A stretch of DNA of 64,000 nt from contig NZ_CP070608.1 of assembly GCF_017068455.1 (NCBI RefSeq), positions 1,040,501 through 1,104,500 on the forward strand, read 5' to 3'. Shown here piece by piece: positions 33,599 through 42,613 of this stretch. Position 1 is the first letter of the stretch, and each line of letters starts with the position of its first letter. Source of the DNA: Fulvivirga lutea (GTDB lineage Bacteria > Bacteroidota > Bacteroidia > Cytophagales > Cyclobacteriaceae). The translations under genes and the position numbers were made by a program. The notes beneath the pieces are model-generated. The model saw only the letters and a program-made list of their open reading frames with translations, did not search any database and was not told the DNA's origin.

Positions 33599-34429
33599 TT
33601 AAAAGATTTTCAAGAATGCTGATATAAATGGGGCCGAAAGTAGTAGTCCGTCAAAGCGATCTAAGAATCCGCCATGCCCTGGGATTAAACGGCCGCTGTC
33701 TTTTATTTCTATGCTTCGCTTAAATAATGATTCTACTAAATCGCCATAGGTTCCGCAAATTGTTATGATAAATCCAATAGAAATCCACTGCCAGGTATCT
33801 AACACTGCAGTGAAATGCGATATAGTATAGGCCATACCCACGGCAAGTATGAGACCTCCGGTAAAACCTTCCCAGGACTTTTTTGGTGAAACACGTTCGA
33901 AAAGCTTTCTCTTACCATATCGAACTCCGGTAAAGTAGGCGCCTGTATCATTTGCCCAAAGTATAAACATAGAGCCTAAGATTAATTCGTAGGCGTAAAT
34001 GGTTTGCGAAAAGGCAATCACGTTAAGTAAAGAAAAGGGCACTGAAATATAGAACACCCCGAGAAACGTAAATGCAATCCCCCGAAAGGGTTTTAATTCT
34101 TTTTTTCTGTAGAGGTAGATTAAATAATTAAGAGCCCCGATAGGGAAAATAAGCAAGTAAAAATTAGGCCCTAAATACCCGCCTTCTATCAGGAAAGACA
34201 AGGTAAAAATGGTTCCACCCATAAACGTTCCATAGGTTTTTAGAGGGAGCATACCATCGAGGCCAACGAGTTTATAAAACTCCAATTGGGTAATAATACA
34301 AATGGCTAAGAAAAGTGTGAAATACATCCACTGACTGTAATAGGTACCAAAGCCCAGGAGCAACACTCCTATTATAGCGGCAATAATGCGCTGAGTAAGA
34401 TTACTATATTTACTTAAAATCGATGTCAT
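33599..34429 (-). CDS. cdsA: phosphatidate cytidylyltransferase
   Basis: A 276-residue polytopic enzyme that makes CDP-diacylglycerol from phosphatidate and CTP, the precursor of all phospholipids here. The C-terminal CDS signature is clear: SLFKRSIEIKDSGRLIPGHG then GFLDRFDGLLLSAP near 238-265. The segments WANDTGAYFTGVRYGKRKLF and SPKKSWEG near 157-187 are also typical. About eight membrane helices are visible. Its start overlaps the end of the DUF2007 gene by 20 bases, so coupled translation is likely. psd, which acts two steps later, lies just downstream on the same strand after gdhA. Confidence 0.93.
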   Translation of the reverse strand: MTSILSKYSNLTQRIIAAIIGVLLLGFGTYYSQWMYFTLFLAICIITQLEFYKLVGLDGMLPLKTYGTFMGGTIFTLSFLIEGGYLGPNFYLLIFPIGALNYLIYLYRKKELKPFRGIAFTFLGVFYISVPFSLLNVIAFSQTIYAYELILGSMFILWANDTGAYFTGVRYGKRKLFERVSPKKSWEGFTGGLILAVGMAYTISHFTAVLDTWQWISIGFIITICGTYGDLVESLFKRSIEIKDSGRLIPGHGGFLDRFDGLLLSAPFISAFLKIF

Positions 34430-34619
34430 TCTGAATGATCTGCTTGGACCTAATTACATCATCGGGAAGTACCAGTACTTCTAATGCACCGAAATTATTG
34501 TAGGAGGAGTCTTTCTTATTTAGAATGACCGATTGAATTCCAAAATCTTCTAAAACGCCTTTTACAATTTCGGCCCTATAAGACATTTCCGTTGAAAAAA
34601 CCTTCTGCCATTTAGCCAT
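34410..34619 (-). CDS. DUF2007 small protein
   Basis: A 69-residue protein with the DUF2007 layout: W-Q-K-V-F at the start, the helix YRAEIVKGVLEDFGI, a strand with SVILNKKDSSYNNFG, and VLVLPDDVIRSKQII at the end. The fold is a small ferredoxin-like domain sometimes described as a putative signal transducer; the function is not established. It lies between a CPBP protease-like gene and cdsA on the same strand, with 4-base and overlapping junctions, so all three form one operon. Confidence 0.85.
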   Translation of the reverse strand: MAKWQKVFSTEMSYRAEIVKGVLEDFGIQSVILNKKDSSYNNFGALEVLVLPDDVIRSKQIIQNDIDFK

Positions 34620-34623
34620 GAAT

Positions 34624-35547
34624 TCAATTAGAATGTAGTTTCCGAAAATAATAAACTAGACCAACGGTAATAATAGTGAATATTCCCACAGAAGCCAAAG
34701 TAGGTGACTCGGTATTTTGAATATCATAGTCTATTGCGCCTGAATTGGCCAAATAAATCATGATAAGGGTGAAGCCATTATTAGTAAAATGCGCGACCAC
34801 CGGCACCCAGAAATTACCGGACCAGAAGTAGAGATAACCGAACATGGCGCCAAGCAACATTCTGGGAATAAACCCAAAAAACTGCATATGAATGCAACTG
34901 AACAAAATGGCGCTTACCCATATGGCCAAATGGATCTTTCCGGTACCTTGATAAATTCTATTTTGTAGTAGACCTCTGAAAACATACTCCTCGGCAAAGG
35001 CCGGAAATACAGCTATAATAATAAAGGCTATAGCAAAATCTCCGAAGCTGCTAAAGTTGGTGAGAAAGATAGTCATTTCCATAGCCTGATCTTCCAGGCT
35101 ACGTGCCCAATTTTCAAAGCCTTGCATCCAAGATGGAAAAGACAGTTCCGAATTCCATTCGATGAAAAAGGAATTCACACCCATGAAACTGATAGTGATA
35201 AATATACTCAGAAATATTCCTCGAGGATCACTCACTCTAGTGTTTAGTCCCCTCATGAAATCGCTCTCCCTTAGTTTTAAGTAAATGGCTGGTAGAAGTA
35301 TCATGCCAATAGTAGCCCCACCTTGTAGAAAATAAAGGAGCACTTTACCATCAGGACTGTTTGCAGGATTTGAAATGGAGTTTTGAAGCTCTAGGATTGA
35401 TGCATCTGTAAATGGAAGTGAAATGACTAGACCGATGAGTGGACCCAGAATGGTAAAACCTATGATTGACAGAATTAACAGGATAAAAGCACTCGTAATA
35501 CTATGAGATGCGTTTGAATCAGATATGCCATTTTCTAAATCAGTCAT
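34624..35547 (-). CDS. CPBP family intramembrane metalloprotease-like protein
   Basis: A 307-residue membrane protein of the CPBP (Abi, Rce1-like) family. The motif-1 glutamates are in FAEEYVFRGLLQNRIY near residue 188. The second motif, ILFSCIHMQFFGFIPRMLLG, is near 213, and the third, VVAHFTNNGFTL, near 252. The two glutamates and two histidines expected for metal binding are all present, so it may be active. Substrates are unknown. It is first in the operon with DUF2007 and cdsA and is divergent from dusB. Confidence 0.87.
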   Translation of the reverse strand: MTDLENGISDSNASHSITSAFILLILSIIGFTILGPLIGLVISLPFTDASILELQNSISNPANSPDGKVLLYFLQGGATIGMILLPAIYLKLRESDFMRGLNTRVSDPRGIFLSIFITISFMGVNSFFIEWNSELSFPSWMQGFENWARSLEDQAMEMTIFLTNFSSFGDFAIAFIIIAVFPAFAEEYVFRGLLQNRIYQGTGKIHLAIWVSAILFSCIHMQFFGFIPRMLLGAMFGYLYFWSGNFWVPVVAHFTNNGFTLIMIYLANSGAIDYDIQNTESPTLASVGIFTIITVGLVYYFRKLHSN

Positions 35548-35555
35548 ATTTTATC

Positions 35556-35563
35556 TAAATTTG
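35556..35563 (+). promoter_or_regulatory. -7 box upstream of dusB
   Basis: TAAATTTG is an exact TAnnTTTG match, 40 bases before the dusB ATG, in the 56-base divergent gap. The -33 position has no clear TTTG. Confidence 0.4.
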
Positions 35564-35603
35564 CACTTCGAATTTTAAAGCCTCTAATATAGGCAGAAGT
35601 GAG

Positions 35604-36599
35604 ATGGTTAAAATAGGAAATAATGAGATCGGTGAATTCCCACTGTTACTGGCACCCATGGAGGATGTTAGTGACCCGCCTTTCCGTGCTGTTTGTAAGG
35701 AAAATGGTGCTGATCTTATGTACACTGAATTCATTTCTGCTGAAGGTCTGATTCGTGATGCTGAGAAAAGTGTTCAAAAGCTTGATATCTACGATTACGA
35801 GCGCCCTATTGGTATCCAGATTTTTGGGGACAAGATAGAATCTATGCGAGAAGCTGCTGCTATTGCAGAGGCTGCTCAACCCGAGATTGTGGATATTAAT
35901 TACGGTTGCCCAGTGAAAAAGGTCGCCTGCAAGGGGGCGGGAGCAGGTATTTTGCTTGACATTCCTAAGATGCAGAAGATGACTGAGGAGATTGTGAAGC
36001 AAGTAAGTCTACCAGTTACGGTTAAAACTCGGCTTGGTTGGGACGATAGTACCATCAAAATTGTAGAAGTAGCTAAGCGGTTACAGGATGTAGGTATACA
36101 GGCACTTTCAATTCATGGCAGAACACGCCAACAGATGTACAAAGGCGTGGCCGACTGGACAAAAATTGCTGAGGTGAAGAACCACCCGGATATCCATATC
36201 CCAATTTTTGGGAATGGTGATATTGATTCACCTGAAAAGGCTCTTGAATACAAGAATAAATATGGAGTTGATGGTATCATGATAGGCCGGGCCGCTATTG
36301 GTTATCCCTGGATATTTAATGAGATAAAGCATTATCTGAAAACAGGAGAAAAGCTTGAAGGACCATCTTTAACTGATAGAGTAAACGTAACCAGAAAGCA
36401 TCTGGACTTTTCTGTTGAGTGGAAAGGTGAGCGTCAAGGCATATTTGAAATGCGCAGGCATTACACTAATTATTTCAGAGGAATTCCAAATTTCAAGCCG
36501 TATAGAACACAACTCGTCAATCTGGAGACACACGCTGAAATTGTTGATCTTTTAGAGGAGATTAATGAAAAATTTCAGGAAGTTTACGCGGTCGTATAA
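35604..36599 (+). CDS. dusB: tRNA-dihydrouridine synthase
   Basis: A 331-residue FMN enzyme that reduces uridines in tRNA to dihydrouridine. It begins with the FMN-binding strand LLAPMEDVSDPPFRAVC. Further segments are QIFGDKIESMREAA near 73, VDINYGCPVKKVACKGAGAG near 96 with the catalytic cysteine, and TVKTRLGWDD near 137. SIHGRTRQQMYKG follows near 168 and IPIFGNGDIDS near 198. The DusB-type NYGCPVKK segment supports the DusB branch. An EamA transporter follows after 21 bases and may share the transcript. Confidence 0.93.
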   Translation: MVKIGNNEIGEFPLLLAPMEDVSDPPFRAVCKENGADLMYTEFISAEGLIRDAEKSVQKLDIYDYERPIGIQIFGDKIESMREAAAIAEAAQPEIVDINYGCPVKKVACKGAGAGILLDIPKMQKMTEEIVKQVSLPVTVKTRLGWDDSTIKIVEVAKRLQDVGIQALSIHGRTRQQMYKGVADWTKIAEVKNHPDIHIPIFGNGDIDSPEKALEYKNKYGVDGIMIGRAAIGYPWIFNEIKHYLKTGEKLEGPSLTDRVNVTRKHLDFSVEWKGERQGIFEMRRHYTNYFRGIPNFKPYRTQLVNLETHAEIVDLLEEINEKFQEVYAVV

Positions 36600-36620
36600 C
36601 GGCTAGTTTATCCTCTATTT

Positions 36621-37505
36621 ATGGAAAAGAACACTAACCTAATTGCCGGGTTTTTACTCGCAATTTTGGCAATTATTTGGGGTAGTTCATTTATCCTTAT
36701 CAAACGCGGATTAGATGTGTTTGATGCTGGAGAAGTTGGTGCAATAAGAATCATTGCTGCATCGGTTTTTCTTATTCCATTCGCTATTCAGGGATTGAAA
36801 AATGTTGAAAAAAGACATTGGAAACTTCTACTTGCCGTAGGATTTTTTGGAAGCCTTTTGCCTGCATTTTTATTCGCAAAGGCACAAACGCAAATAGCCA
36901 GTTCAGTAGCAGGTATATTAAACGCCCTCACACCACTTTTTACTATGATTATTGGTGCTTTGTTTTTCACACAGAAATTTACAGCTCGAACTATATTAGG
37001 CTTGATTATAGGATTTGGAGGCACGGTAATCTTGATATTAGCCGGACCAGGCGGAAGTATTGCTTCGCTAAATTACTATGCTTTATATGTGGTGCTTGCT
37101 ACAATTTTTTATGGTGCCAATCTTAATCTTATCAAGTTCAAAATTCAAGATTTAAGAGCTAGAACTATCACCAGTTTATCACTGGCATTGGTGGGTCCAC
37201 TAGCCGCAATTTATTTATTTGGGGCTACTGACTTTATTAACAAAGTTTCAACTGTAGAGGGTGCCTTATTTTCATTAGGGGCCATTGTTTTGCTTGGCGT
37301 AATGGGTACGGCAATAGCGCTTATTTTATTTAATCAACTAGTAAAGATCACCAGCCCTATTTTTACTAGTTCGGTTACTTATCTTATTCCTATTGTTGCT
37401 GTTATGTGGGGCATTTGGGATGGGGAGCTGTTATATCCAGGCCATTATATTGGGATGGTGGCTATTATCTTAGGAGTATACCTTGCAAATCGAAAGAAAA
37501 AATAA
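36621..37505 (+). CDS. EamA/DMT family transporter
   Basis: A 294-residue membrane protein with ten hydrophobic helices and two EamA repeats. The first repeat starts AIIWGSSFILIKRGLD near residue 17; the second begins near LYVVLATIFYGANLNLIK at 153. Members export or import small metabolites such as amino acids or nucleotide sugars; the substrate cannot be told. Length is standard for the family. A palindromic repeat element lies 38 bases downstream. Confidence 0.88.
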   Translation: MEKNTNLIAGFLLAILAIIWGSSFILIKRGLDVFDAGEVGAIRIIAASVFLIPFAIQGLKNVEKRHWKLLLAVGFFGSLLPAFLFAKAQTQIASSVAGILNALTPLFTMIIGALFFTQKFTARTILGLIIGFGGTVILILAGPGGSIASLNYYALYVVLATIFYGANLNLIKFKIQDLRARTITSLSLALVGPLAAIYLFGATDFINKVSTVEGALFSLGAIVLLGVMGTAIALILFNQLVKITSPIFTSSVTYLIPIVAVMWGIWDGELLYPGHYIGMVAIILGVYLANRKKK

Positions 37506-37542
37506 AGAAAGCATCACAAATGGCAGACTAAATAAGTACTAA

Positions 37543-37627
37543 GTCATTCTGACGAAGGAAGAATCTTACTCAGTTGTTAACTAGTACATTATTAAAGGAG
37601 TAAGATCCCTCGCTTTCTCGGGATGAC
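37543..37627. repeat. palindromic intergenic element with ~27-base inverted ends
   Basis: The left end GTCATTCTGACGAAGGAAGA and the right end (reverse complement GTCATCCCGAGAAAGCGAGG) match at most positions. They run into a perfect inner stem ATCTTACTC/GAGTAAGAT. This is the GTCATCCCGA-type dispersed repeat seen in many Bacteroidota genomes. It lies between the EamA gene and the convergent DUF2723 gene and can form a long hairpin, so it may also terminate transcription from both sides. No target-site duplication is obvious. Confidence 0.6.
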
Positions 37628-37671
37628 CTGAAATTTGAGATGATTTCTTCTGATAATATTAATCAGAAAGT

Positions 37672-40635
37672 TTAAAAACCTCCCCTGTTCAGGTTTAATC
37701 CACCTACCACTTCATCATAAGCATCTTCGTACTTTTTCGCTAGTTCATCCTCACCGTTTCTGTAAAGGTTTCTTTGTAATAGATCCAGGATAACAAGATT
37801 CACCTGAATTTCATAGCCTAATGCACCGTTGCTGGTATCTAACAGATACTTAAGCATAGCTACCGATCTATCACCCAAAACTTTTGAAATCTCAATGGCT
37901 CTTTCATTTTCACCTAACTGGAATAAGTAACTCACAGATCGTGCAGTAGTGTAGTCGAAAGGAATAGCTTCGTCTGGCATAGTGTCTAAATTGAATAATA
38001 AAGCCTTTCTTGCGCGTTCTTTATCGCCACGATCTAAAAGCGCTTCAACCAAGGTATTAAAGCTACTTCTGTGGTTCAGTACAAAGTTTCTATAATCCTC
38101 ATTGTAGTACACATTAGGATTATCCAATTCACGATAATAGAAGTTGTTCATTAAATTGTCATACATCTTATTCACATCAACAAAATCTACTTCAGGTTTC
38201 GGGTTTTTAATCGGAAGTATTCTGTAAGCATTACCTTCTTGTATTGCCCACGGGCTCAAATCAAAATTGATTTGTTGCATAGATGTGTTGTTGATATAAA
38301 TAGGACGCTCCCAATTTGATGAGGCGATGTTATCTAAAATGGCCAAATCTTTTTTCTCAATACCACCTTTGCCTTTTTTTAGTTTGAATATCATATTATC
38401 GACAAGTAAACTGTCCATTCCTTCAGGTATTATACCTAGGCTTCGCACATGGTCTTTATCAATTGGAATTGAGAATGTTTTACTTGGAACTACGTTACTT
38501 CCAGGATACAACTTAAGTCTTTTGTCATTATTTTTTAATAAGTTGAGAAATTGTCTGACATCAAGAACATCTACTCCTAAGTCCTCATAATAGAGATAAT
38601 CATTAAAACCGCCTTGTTTGTAATTGTCTAATGTTAGCGTAAAAGGGAATGGTTCAGATTCGTACACCTGACGCATCATTTGTGAAATGTACCAATCAGT
38701 ATTGTAGTAACTTAAAACAGTTACTCGTACGTCTGTTCTAAATCCTTCCACATCCTGAGAATACCACAATGGGAAAGTGTCATTATCTCCACCCGTATAT
38801 AAAATGGCATTAGGCGCAACTGATGCCAGAAAGTTTTTAGCAGAATCTACAGAGAAGTAACGATTACTTCTATTGTGATCATCCCAACCTTGCTGTGCCA
38901 TGATTGCGGGAGCTATTAAACAAAGTCCGGTTGCTACAATGGCAGACACCTTTTTAGGTGCTACTTTTGCGATTAACTCGCCCAAGGCTAGCACAGCAAA
39001 ACCAATCCAAATGGCAAAAGCATAATAAGAACCCACATAAATATAATCTCGTTCTCTCGGTTCTGTTGGTGGTGAATTAAGATACAGAATTAGGGCTAAT
39101 CCTGTAAGGAAGAATAACATAGCTACCACAGCAAACTCTCGTTTACTTTTTGAGTATTGAAAAATCATTCCAATAATTCCTAAAATCAATGGAATCATAA
39201 AGAAGTTATTTCTACCTGCATTGTTAGCAATTTTATCTGGCACACTCTTAAAAGCATCGTTAATACTTAGCCAGTTTGCATCTTGCCAATCACCTTCTCT
39301 GCCAGCAAAATTCCAAAGGAAATAGCGCATGTACATCCAACCCATCTGGTGCTTAAACATGAAAACCATATTATCAATAAAGGAAGGTTTTTCACCTTCT
39401 CGAAGTCCAGTTACCTCTCTATAACGCTCAACATGATGAGGTGCGTTGCTATACATTCTTGGTAGAATAGTTGTGTGAGCAGGATCGTAAACATATGACC
39501 TAGATCTTTCTACAATTTCATATTTGTCTTTCCCTTTTTTGTAAGATGGAGAACCCTCTTCCATGTCAATTGGTTGTGCTGTAAAATATTGGCCGTGAAG
39601 TAAAGGTCTGCTTCCGTATTGCTCACGCTTTAAATACTTAACAAATGACATCACATCAGATGGGTCGTTCTCATTGATTGGCGTATTGTAATTTGATCTT
39701 ATTAGAACAATAGCATAAGAAGAATAGCCAATCAATATAAAAGCAAGGCCTAATAATGAAGTATGTAGTAATTCTCTTTGCTGTTTAAGTGAATATAAAA
39801 TCCCGAAAATTAGCCCGCTAACGATTAAAGCTCCAATAAATAAAGCACCAGAACCAAAAGGGAGGCCAAGTGTATTCACAAAGAAAATCTCAAAGCTTCC
39901 TGCCAATGATGGGAGCCCCGGGATAATAATGTTGTTGATTAGAATGATAATCCCTCCACTTACTGCCAGCGCAGATATAATGCCCCAAGTAGTAGGTTGT
40001 TTGTATTTTTTGAAATAGTAGATTAATCCTAATGCAGGTATTGTAACGAGGTTCAAAAGGTGAACTCCAATGGATAATCCCATCATATAAGCGATAAGAA
40101 TCAACCACCTGTTGGCTCTACTTTCATCTTCTATTAATTCCCATTTTAAAATAGCCCATACTACAAAAGCTGTAAAGAAGGACGATAAACCATATACTTC
40201 CGCTTCAACCGCAGAAAACCAGAAAGAATCACTAAAAGTATAGGCCAGAGAACCAACAGCAGAGGCGCCCAGAATCATGATGGTCTGTTCAATTTTAATA
40301 TCCTCCAAAGAAGTGATTTTCAATAACTTTCTTGAAAGCATGGAGATTGTCCAGAATAAAAATAAAATAGTGAATGAGCTGGCCAATACACTAATCATGT
40401 TAATCCAATAAGCAACTTCGGTTGTATCACCAAAAGCTAAGAAGGAGAACATTCTACCTAAAAGAAGGAAAAACGGAGCGCCAGGAGGGTGTGGAACCAT
40501 TAGTTTGTAAGAAACAGCGATAAACTCACCACAGTCCCAATAACTGGCGGTTTCTTCTAATGTTAATAAGTAAACGATTGTACTTATTGCAAAAACAGCC
40601 CAACCACCAATATTATTTAGTCTAGTAAAATTCAT
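37672..40635 (-). CDS. DUF2723 polytopic membrane protein, GT-C-like
   Basis: A 987-residue protein with about twelve hydrophobic helices in the first ~570 residues, followed by a large soluble C-terminal part. The opening LLTLEETASYWDCGEFIAVS carries the acidic residues of the DUF2723 signature (related to PMT-type GT-C glycosyltransferases), and VPHPPGAPFFLLLGRMFS follows near 47. LYTGGDNDTFPLWYSQD lies near 613 at the start of the soluble domain. The C-terminus (about 820-970) has helical repeats. In Bacteroidota these proteins are candidate O-glycosyltransferases for exported proteins; this is family knowledge, not proven here. It stands alone. Confidence 0.85.
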   Translation of the reverse strand: MNFTRLNNIGGWAVFAISTIVYLLTLEETASYWDCGEFIAVSYKLMVPHPPGAPFFLLLGRMFSFLAFGDTTEVAYWINMISVLASSFTILFLFWTISMLSRKLLKITSLEDIKIEQTIMILGASAVGSLAYTFSDSFWFSAVEAEVYGLSSFFTAFVVWAILKWELIEDESRANRWLILIAYMMGLSIGVHLLNLVTIPALGLIYYFKKYKQPTTWGIISALAVSGGIIILINNIIIPGLPSLAGSFEIFFVNTLGLPFGSGALFIGALIVSGLIFGILYSLKQQRELLHTSLLGLAFILIGYSSYAIVLIRSNYNTPINENDPSDVMSFVKYLKREQYGSRPLLHGQYFTAQPIDMEEGSPSYKKGKDKYEIVERSRSYVYDPAHTTILPRMYSNAPHHVERYREVTGLREGEKPSFIDNMVFMFKHQMGWMYMRYFLWNFAGREGDWQDANWLSINDAFKSVPDKIANNAGRNNFFMIPLILGIIGMIFQYSKSKREFAVVAMLFFLTGLALILYLNSPPTEPRERDYIYVGSYYAFAIWIGFAVLALGELIAKVAPKKVSAIVATGLCLIAPAIMAQQGWDDHNRSNRYFSVDSAKNFLASVAPNAILYTGGDNDTFPLWYSQDVEGFRTDVRVTVLSYYNTDWYISQMMRQVYESEPFPFTLTLDNYKQGGFNDYLYYEDLGVDVLDVRQFLNLLKNNDKRLKLYPGSNVVPSKTFSIPIDKDHVRSLGIIPEGMDSLLVDNMIFKLKKGKGGIEKKDLAILDNIASSNWERPIYINNTSMQQINFDLSPWAIQEGNAYRILPIKNPKPEVDFVDVNKMYDNLMNNFYYRELDNPNVYYNEDYRNFVLNHRSSFNTLVEALLDRGDKERARKALLFNLDTMPDEAIPFDYTTARSVSYLFQLGENERAIEISKVLGDRSVAMLKYLLDTSNGALGYEIQVNLVILDLLQRNLYRNGEDELAKKYEDAYDEVVGGLNLNRGGF

Positions 40636-40696
40636 GAAACTCCATTAAAAATTGCATCGCGAAATTAAGGAACTAATGACAATTAACCATATACAA

Positions 40697-41323
40697 TTAC
40701 TTATACACGAGTATATAGAACCCCAGCCACAGGAAAAAGAAAAGAACGTACGAGCTAAAGATAATATTATAAGCAATGGATTTCTTCTTGCTAGCCATGG
40801 TGTGAATACCTTCTACCAAAACAAACCAATAGGCCACTTCAAAAACATTGAGCGCCTTTAATGGATAAAAGTATTGATCAGAAAGTTCAGAAGTGTCGGC
40901 TAAATTAATGAGTGAGAGAGGATAGAATTCTCTAATCATGAAGATATTAGGGTCTGTTTCAATGAACATGAACCAGCAGATTTTAAGGAACTCGGGAATT
41001 AGAAAGACAGATTCAGAAATGAGAACCACTTTCCATACTTGTGCATAGGTAATTCGGTAACCATACATAAAGCACCCTACCCAAATAATGAAAGCGATGA
41101 TCACAAACTTCCATAAATATACCACGGGTATTGTGAGATATTGGAGCGCATTAATTGCATGAAAAACTCCCATCTCTCCACGTTCGGCCAGTATCTCGAA
41201 GGCAACTGTGGCGTTTTCAATAAATGTCTTTTTTACAATAAGCAAAACAAGTGTTGCTACACACAGCATGATAAAAAATGCAATTGTGTTCACATCATAA
41301 ATACCTTTCGACTCGTTTTTCAT
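40697..41323 (-). CDS. integral membrane protein of unknown function
   Basis: A 208-residue protein with five or six hydrophobic helices, including AFFIMLCVATLVLLIV near residue 15 and VVYLWKFVIIAFIIWVGCFM near 70. A periplasmic-looking acidic loop with ETDPNIF lies near 122. The arrangement resembles Yip1-type or sulfate/ABC-accessory small permeases, but I see no diagnostic motif, so no family is assigned. It is divergent from the TPR protein gene at 41432 and follows the DUF2723 gene on the same strand (upstream of it by 61 bases). Confidence 0.65.
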   Translation of the reverse strand: MKNESKGIYDVNTIAFFIMLCVATLVLLIVKKTFIENATVAFEILAERGEMGVFHAINALQYLTIPVVYLWKFVIIAFIIWVGCFMYGYRITYAQVWKVVLISESVFLIPEFLKICWFMFIETDPNIFMIREFYPLSLINLADTSELSDQYFYPLKALNVFEVAYWFVLVEGIHTMASKKKSIAYNIIFSSYVLFFFLWLGFYILVYK

Positions 41324-41418
41324 GGTTGAAAATTAGTAATTAACTCTCATAGTTAAACCTATAGGCATGATTAACGGTTGGAACGAAATTTGAAAGATCA
41401 ATTGATGATTATAATTGA

Positions 41419-41426
41419 TAAATTTG
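41419..41426 (+). promoter_or_regulatory. -7 box close to the TPR gene start
   Basis: TAAATTTG at 41419-41426 is an exact -7 match and ends five bases before the ATG at 41432. No TTTG is found at standard spacing (TTTG at 41389-41392 is 26 bases away). If used, the transcript would be practically leaderless. Confidence 0.4.
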
Positions 41427-41431
41427 CAGCA

Positions 41432-42613
41432 ATGAAGTACATCATTACCACCATATTGGTTCTGGCAGCAATTCTGCAGGGTAATGCCCTAAATGCTGAT
41501 AGTGTTAAGAAGGAAGACCATATCATTCTCATTGCCGATATGCAATTACAGATTGATATCAATCAGGCAATGAATGATATGTACAATTTTAAGTTTGATA
41601 AGGCCGAAAAGCAGTTTCGATGGCTGAAACAAAAGTATGGCTGGCACCCGCTTCCTTATTTCCTCATTGGTTTGAATGAGTGGTGGAAAATAATGCCCAA
41701 TCTCGATGATAAAAGTCACGATGGCAAGTTCATTGCCTATATGGATACCGTCATAAGTATTTCTGAACGATTGCACGAAATGCCAAAACATGAAGTAGAA
41801 GCATCTTTTTTCTTAGCTGCGGCATATGGGTTTTTAGGCAGACTTCATTCTAGTGAAGAACGTAGAGACTGGAGTAAATCTGCTTTCGCTGGAAAGAATG
41901 CATTAAAATACATGAAAGAAAGTGAGGGTATGCATCATTTAAGTCCGGAGTTATTGTTTGGCGATGCATTGTTCAATTATTTTTCTGTGTGGGTTCCAGA
42001 GAATTATCCATTGTTAAAACCGTTGCTGGTTTTTTTTCCCAAGGGCGATAAAAAGTTGGGGATAGAGCAATTGAGAGAAGTGTCTTATAATGCCTTTTAT
42101 ACACGAACAGAAGCCCAGGTTTTTTTGATGCGAATATTGGGCGGGTACGAAGGTATGCCTCGAAAAGCACTTCAAATAAGCGAATACCTGCATCAGACTT
42201 ATCCTGACAATCCTTATTTTCATCGTTACTATGCACGCTTGCTCTACAGCAGTGGCAATTATGCTGCAGCCCGGCCTGTGTCAGAAGATATTATTGCCAA
42301 GATAGATAGTGGCATGGTGGGCTATGAGGCTACTAGTGGAAGATATGCTGCTTTTTTCCTTGGTCAAATTTATGATCATAAAAAAGACAATGAAAAGGCT
42401 AAATACTATTATAAGAGAGCAGTTGAATTTTCTAAATCAATTGGCGCAACCGATACAGGCTACTATCATTACGCACTTCTATCGCTAGGAAAAATTTACA
42501 AAGAAGAAGGTGATGAGAAAACTGCCAAAATGTACTTGAAACAGGTGAAAGACGATGCCAAACGAAAATCATCAGTTCACAAAAAAGCTCGGGAGGAGTT
42601 GAAGGATTTTTAG
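41432..42613 (+). CDS. exported TPR protein
   Basis: A protein of about 393 residues with an N-terminal signal peptide (KYIITTILVLAAILQGNALNA) and several tetratricopeptide-like helical pairs along the chain. Examples are KAEKQFRWLKQKYGWHPLPY near 49 and KAKYYYKRAVEFSK near 335. It should be periplasmic and act as a scaffold or binding protein. The frame is open from a TTG at 41378, but the ATG at 41432 begins exactly at the signal peptide. It overlaps the last bases of the convergent phosphodiesterase-like gene at 42610. No specific role can be assigned. Confidence 0.78.
   Translation: MKYIITTILVLAAILQGNALNADSVKKEDHIILIADMQLQIDINQAMNDMYNFKFDKAEKQFRWLKQKYGWHPLPYFLIGLNEWWKIMPNLDDKSHDGKFIAYMDTVISISERLHEMPKHEVEASFFLAAAYGFLGRLHSSEERRDWSKSAFAGKNALKYMKESEGMHHLSPELLFGDALFNYFSVWVPENYPLLKPLLVFFPKGDKKLGIEQLREVSYNAFYTRTEAQVFLMRILGGYEGMPRKALQISEYLHQTYPDNPYFHRYYARLLYSSGNYAAARPVSEDIIAKIDSGMVGYEATSGRYAAFFLGQIYDHKKDNEKAKYYYKRAVEFSKSIGATDTGYYHYALLSLGKIYKEEGDEKTAKMYLKQVKDDAKRKSSVHKKAREELKDF

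Noticed and set aside
37506-37671. Possible tRNA or small RNA gene
   Set aside because: The hairpin is a long imperfect palindrome with related outer ends at 30643, not a cloverleaf; no CCA-end or anticodon arm could be drawn.
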